Shown here: one piece after another, positions 60,676-64,000 of the stretch
Numbering within the stretch: the stretch's first letter is position 1
Layout: each line of letters starts with the position of its first letter
NCBI GenBank assembly: GCA_015068665.1
Contig: SVKB01000001.1
Location: 226,812 to 290,811, forward strand
Reading direction: 5' to 3'
DNA from: Oscillospiraceae bacterium
Lineage (GTDB): Bacteria > Bacillota > Clostridia > UMGS1840 > HGM11507
DNA: 64,000 nt
Program-made: the position numbers and the translations under genes
Notes under the pieces: generated by a model
What the model was told of the DNA's origin: nothing
The model's input: only the letters and a program-made list of their open reading frames with translations
Database searches by the model: none

Positions 60676-61848
60676 ATGGATATTAAAGAAAAAGCACTTA
60701 TTGCCCACGAAGAATGGGGCGGAAAAATTGAAGTTATTTCAAGAGCAAAGGTAGAAAACAAAGACGATTTATCAGTAGCTTACACTCCGGGTGTTGCTGA
60801 ACCCTGTCTTAAAATTTCCGAGGATGTTTCATTATCCTATAAATACACAAGACGTTCCAATATGGTTGCTGTTATCACAGACGGTACCGCTGTACTTGGT
60901 CTTGGTGATATCGGTCCTGAAGCAGGTATGCCCGTTATGGAAGGTAAATGTGTTCTTTTCAAAACCTTCGCTGATGTTGATGCATTCCCTCTGTGTGTAA
61001 GAACAAAGGATGTTGATGAAATCGTATTCATCGTTGAAAAGCTTGCAGGTTCATTCGGCGGCGTTAACTTAGAGGATATTGCAGCACCTCGTTGCTTTGA
61101 AATTGAAAAGAAGTTAAAGGAAAAATGTGATATTCCTATTTTCCACGATGACCAGCATGGTACAGCTATCGTTACTTTAGCTGCTATGATGAACGCATTA
61201 AAGTATGTTAAAAAGGATATTTCCGAAATTGAAGTTGTTGTTAACGGCTCCGGTGCTGCAGGTATTGCTATCACCAAGCTTCTTATGAGCATGGGTCTTA
61301 AGAAGGTTATCCTTTGCGATACAAAGGGTGCTATCTATAAGGGCAGAGATAATCTTAACCCAATCAAGGCTGAAATGGCTGAAATCTCCAACCTTGAGCT
61401 TAAGAAAGGCTCACTTGCTGACGTTATTGTTGGTGCGGATGTATTTATCGGCGTTTCCGCTCCGGGCAGCTTAACACCTGAAATGGTTAAAACCATGGCA
61501 AAGGATCCTATCGTATTTGCTATGGCTAACCCAACACCTGAGATTATGCCCGACCTTGCAAAGGAAGCAGGCGTTAAAATTATGGGTACAGGAAGAAGTG
61601 ACTTCCCGAACCAGATCAACAACGTTCTTGCATTCCCCGGTATCTTCCGAGGTGCTTTTGATGCAAAGGCAACCGATATCAATGACGAAATGAAGATTGC
61701 TGCTGCAAAAGCTATCGCAGGTATTATCAAGGATGAGGAAATTACTCCCGAATATGTTATCCCTGCAGCTTTTGACGAAAGAGTTGCTCCTGCAGTTGCA
61801 AAGGCTGTTGCCGAGGCTGCTAAAAAGACAGGTGTGTGCAGAGATTAA
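60676..61848 (+). CDS. NAD(P)-dependent malic enzyme
   Basis: A 390-residue short-form bacterial malic enzyme (malate to pyruvate and CO2). It has catalytic Y36 (SVAYTPGVAEP) and K91 (EGKCVLFK), the metal ligands in EDIAAPRCFEIE and FHDDQHGTA (about 133-160), and the Rossmann fold with NGSGAAGIAI near 196. VSAPGSLTPEMV and ANPTPEIMPD are typical. It ends without the phosphotransacetylase domain of long MaeB. Co-transcribed with the upstream Ldh_2 protein; together they could link a 2-oxo/2-hydroxy acid couple to pyruvate while moving reducing power. RBS GGAAGGG. Confidence 0.93.
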   Translation: MDIKEKALIAHEEWGGKIEVISRAKVENKDDLSVAYTPGVAEPCLKISEDVSLSYKYTRRSNMVAVITDGTAVLGLGDIGPEAGMPVMEGKCVLFKTFADVDAFPLCVRTKDVDEIVFIVEKLAGSFGGVNLEDIAAPRCFEIEKKLKEKCDIPIFHDDQHGTAIVTLAAMMNALKYVKKDISEIEVVVNGSGAAGIAITKLLMSMGLKKVILCDTKGAIYKGRDNLNPIKAEMAEISNLELKKGSLADVIVGADVFIGVSAPGSLTPEMVKTMAKDPIVFAMANPTPEIMPDLAKEAGVKIMGTGRSDFPNQINNVLAFPGIFRGAFDAKATDINDEMKIAAAKAIAGIIKDEEITPEYVIPAAFDERVAPAVAKAVAEAAKKTGVCRD

Positions 61849-61868
61849 TTTTTAATCAGATTTTTTAA

Positions 61869-61891
61869 CGGGAGGGTTTTTTACCCTCCCG
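61869..61891 (+). other. Hairpin after the malic enzyme gene
   Basis: CGGGAGGGT, short T-rich loop, ACCCTCCCG. The stem is strong but no long T-run follows, so it may attenuate rather than end transcription into the next gene at 61916. Confidence 0.55.
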
Positions 61892-61915
61892 AAAATTATA
61901 ACCGGAGGTGGCAGG

Positions 61916-62572
61916 ATGAATATAATATATGCAGGTTGTGAAACCCCAAAGGGGAACTATGTGTGCTTAAGCTGCGGCAAGGAACAGGTAATTTGCGAAA
62001 AAGGTATTTTACAGCCCTGCCCCGAATGTGAATGTCCTGAATTCAGGGCAACAATTATTATGGAGCTTTCGGCTGACGATTTAAGAAAGAAGCTTTACGA
62101 AAGCGTTAAGCTTATGGCAATTGGCTGTTACCTTTTTGAAAAAAAGGGTATGGAGGAGTTTTTAAATGTAATTGCCGTTAATTTAAAAATGCTTATCTGC
62201 GACGGTGAGAGCTCACTTCTTATAAAATTCAAACCGGATATAACCTTCAAAAGGGGAAAGCTATCCTTTGACGGAAAGGTTATCCATCCCGACGACCTTT
62301 TTATTTTTGATGACGGGCTTACTTTAGACGAGTTTTTAGCCCAGGAGGTTGTGAAAAGGGAAAACGGCGGTTCCATCACCTTATCAAAAATTATCCGTGC
62401 AGTTGCAAATAAATCGGGAGGACTCAGGGTGGACAGTGAGCTTTCCGAGGACTATTTCCTGGCAGCATCGGTAAGTAAATATTATTTTACGGTAATTGCC
62501 CGTTATGTAATTAAACTTGCAGGTTATAATTATGATAATATCGTAAACGAATTTATAGAAAAGCAAATGTGA
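61916..62572 (+). CDS. Cys-rich N-terminal protein of unknown function, 218 residues
   Basis: The N-terminal 45 residues carry Cys at 8, 17, 20, 27, 35, 38 and 40 (CLSCG, CPECECPEF), suggesting a zinc ribbon. The rest is mixed helix/sheet (FKPDITFKRGKLSFDGKV; helical end NEFIEKQM). No catalytic motif or membrane segment found. It lies 9 bases before the aminotransferase gene, so the two are probably co-transcribed. I do not recognise a family. RBS GGAGGTGG. Confidence 0.7.
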   Translation: MNIIYAGCETPKGNYVCLSCGKEQVICEKGILQPCPECECPEFRATIIMELSADDLRKKLYESVKLMAIGCYLFEKKGMEEFLNVIAVNLKMLICDGESSLLIKFKPDITFKRGKLSFDGKVIHPDDLFIFDDGLTLDEFLAQEVVKRENGGSITLSKIIRAVANKSGGLRVDSELSEDYFLAASVSKYYFTVIARYVIKLAGYNYDNIVNEFIEKQM

Positions 62573-62581
62573 GGACTGTTT

Positions 62582-63691
62582 ATGAAGGTTGAAATGTCAA
62601 AGCCGTTATTTTTCGGTGACGAAGAAATATATTTAAAGGATGCCCTTTTGAAAAATCAGGTTGCCTGCAAGGGTGATAATATAGACAAAATGGAAAAATT
62701 TCTTACAGAATATGTGGGAAGAAAGCATGCACTCTTGGTTGCCAACGGCACAGCAGGACTTCATCTTGCCTTAAAGGCGCTTGATGTATCCGAGGGCGAT
62801 ATTGTTTTCGCATCCTCACTTACTTACTGCGGAACAATTTATCCCATTATCTATGAAAGGGCAATCCCTGTTTTCATTGACTGTCTTCCCGATGGCACAA
62901 TGGACCCGAAATGTCTTGAAAAGGCATTTTTAAAGTATAAAGACCGTCTGCCTAAGTGCGTAATGGCAGTTGATACCTACGGTGCACCTTACGATTATGA
63001 CGAAATATCCGCAATATGTAAAAAATATAATACTCCTCTTATATCCGACAGTGCCGAATCCTTAGGCGGTGAATATAAAGGAAAAAAATGCGGCTCGTAC
63101 GGAGATATATCGGTTATCTCCTTCAGCTATTCAAAAATTGTGACTACCTCTTTGGGAGGAGTTGTACTGACCGATAATAAGGAATACTACGAACGAATGA
63201 AATACCTTGCCAATCAGGCAAAGGCAAAATCCTCGGTTTATATTCACAAAGAGGTGGGCTACAACTATCTTTTAAGTAATCTGAACGCAGGTCTTGGCGT
63301 AAGTCAGCTTAGCCACCTTGATTTTTTAATAAACCGTAAAAAAGAAATTTTTAATCTTTATAGAGAGGGCTTTTCCTCTCTTGACGGAGTATCGGTAATT
63401 GCCGATAAGGAGGGCTCTATTTACTGGCAGAACGGCATTGTGGTTGAAAAGGGCAGTGCCGGAGAAATTGTTGACAAGCTGATTGCGTCGGGAATTGAAG
63501 CAAGAAGAGGCTTTAACCCAATGCATACTCAGGATGCCTTTTCACAGTTTGACTATGTAACTGAAAATAATGTATCCTTTTCTTTATTTGAAAAAACCGT
63601 GCTTCTGCCTTCGGGTAACGGAACGGAAAATAAAGAAATAGAATTTGTAATAGAAAAAACAAAGGAAATTTTAAAAGAGGTGAACAGTTAA
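62582..63691 (+). CDS. DegT/DnrJ/EryC1/StrS-type aminotransferase
   Basis: A 369-residue PLP-dependent sugar aminotransferase-like protein. The N-terminal KPLFFGDEE and PLP-site ANGTAGLHLALKAL (about 58-71) are typical. D and Q/H-type cofactor contacts lie in SDSAESLGGEYKG (about 158-170), and the Schiff-base lysine is K185 in FSYSKIVTTSLGG. The family mostly makes amino sugars for surface glycans or antibiotics. No nucleotide-sugar dehydratase or glycosyltransferase is seen before the window ends. Its stop overlaps the next start by one base. The RBS is weak (GTGAGGAC), consistent with coupling to the upstream gene. Confidence 0.9.
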   Translation: MKVEMSKPLFFGDEEIYLKDALLKNQVACKGDNIDKMEKFLTEYVGRKHALLVANGTAGLHLALKALDVSEGDIVFASSLTYCGTIYPIIYERAIPVFIDCLPDGTMDPKCLEKAFLKYKDRLPKCVMAVDTYGAPYDYDEISAICKKYNTPLISDSAESLGGEYKGKKCGSYGDISVISFSYSKIVTTSLGGVVLTDNKEYYERMKYLANQAKAKSSVYIHKEVGYNYLLSNLNAGLGVSQLSHLDFLINRKKEIFNLYREGFSSLDGVSVIADKEGSIYWQNGIVVEKGSAGEIVDKLIASGIEARRGFNPMHTQDAFSQFDYVTENNVSFSLFEKTVLLPSGNGTENKEIEFVIEKTKEILKEVNS

Positions 63692-64000
63692 TGGATACAA
63701 TAGTTGATACCAGACGCGGAATACTTCTTACCACTATAAAAAATCATCTTTTAAGTGCAATTTTATGGTTCTTTTTAAGCTTGCTTGTGTTTGGCTGGGT
63801 AATTGAGGGCTGGGAATACGGCTCCACCTTAGTAGGAATTGCGGCAACGGTGTTTTATATGTCGGGAATATATTCCTATTCCTACGATCAGCCCAAACTC
63901 GATATGATAATAAAGAAAAAATACGATTATCTTATGCCCCTTAAAATAGGCGGTTGCTCAAGCCTTTTCATTTTTGGACTTTCGGGCGTGCACTTTCTTT
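63691..64000 (+). CDS. Membrane protein, N-terminal part (cut by window end)
   Basis: The reading frame starts at ATG 63691, overlapping the previous stop (TAATG), and runs open to the last base: 103 codons seen. Two hydrophobic segments are visible (LLSAILWFFLSLLVFGWVI near 20-38 and LVGIAATVFYMSGIYSY near 47-63), and a third begins near residue 87 (IGGCSSLFIFGLSG). Polytopic, family not recognised. Because of tight coupling to the aminotransferase it may act in the same pathway. Confidence 0.7.
   Translation, partial: MDTIVDTRRGILLTTIKNHLLSAILWFFLSLLVFGWVIEGWEYGSTLVGIAATVFYMSGIYSYSYDQPKLDMIIKKKYDYLMPLKIGGCSSLFIFGLSGVHFL

Overview
The window looks like a chromosomal segment of an anaerobic, Gram-positive-type bacterium of the Clostridia. 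The evidence is low-GC DNA with strong AGGAGG ribosome sites, a T-box leader, S-layer homology (SLH) anchored surface proteins, a HydF [FeFe]-hydrogenase maturase and serine tRNAs with encoded CCA ends. The abundance of secreted glycan-active proteins suggests a polysaccharide degrader from a gut or similar anoxic habitat. I cannot name a genus.

Layout. 1-3432: a Gfo/Idh/MocA oxidoreductase and a GH20-type glycosidase behind a dispersed repeat. 3517-4326: an AraC regulator. 4548-4691: a 47-residue KKYxKPE peptide. 4881-23183: a run of seven same-strand genes: SLH protein, two tandem heparinase II/III-type lyases, a secreted binding protein, a second SLH protein, a nitrilase-family amidohydrolase and an orphan ABC solute-binding lipoprotein. 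23184-24011: gene-free, with a possible small RNA and one repeat element inserted inside another copy of itself. 24012-29102: GH20, creatininase-family protein, D-2-hydroxyacid dehydrogenase, MATE transporter. 29103-29951: repeats and two tRNA-Ser genes. 30061-32129: AraC regulator and HydF. 32141-49334: a secreted CBM/copper-amine-oxidase-N protein, four tandem right-handed beta-helix proteins and a YcdB/YcdC-SLH protein. 49870-52994: uronate catabolism, with an AraC regulator and uxuA divergent from kdgK. 53070-58050: T-box leader, an AspRS-GatC fusion, a GatA lacking its amidase residues, and GatB. 58175-59422: four small proteins of unknown function on the minus strand. 59565-64000: Ldh_2-family dehydrogenase, malic enzyme, a Cys-rich unknown, a DegT-type aminotransferase and a truncated membrane protein.

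How it works together (inference). Surface and secreted lyases, beta-helix proteins and SLH proteins would bind and cut an acidic polysaccharide. Products would enter through an ABC importer represented here only by its binding protein. The GH20 enzymes and the oxidoreductase would trim sugars, and UxuA and KdgK would send uronates into the 2-keto-3-deoxygluconate route. Three AraC-type regulators suggest sugar-responsive control. The substrate cannot be fixed from sequence alone.

The most unusual items are: (1) the T-box controlled operon in which GatC is fused to the C-terminus of AspRS while the adjacent GatA has lost all three amidase catalytic residues and its N-terminus; (2) several families of noncoding elements made of hairpins whose stem sequences differ between units but stay self-complementary, one family being arrays with an ATATCGA spacer; (3) four tandem beta-helix proteins whose C-terminal modules have been swapped.
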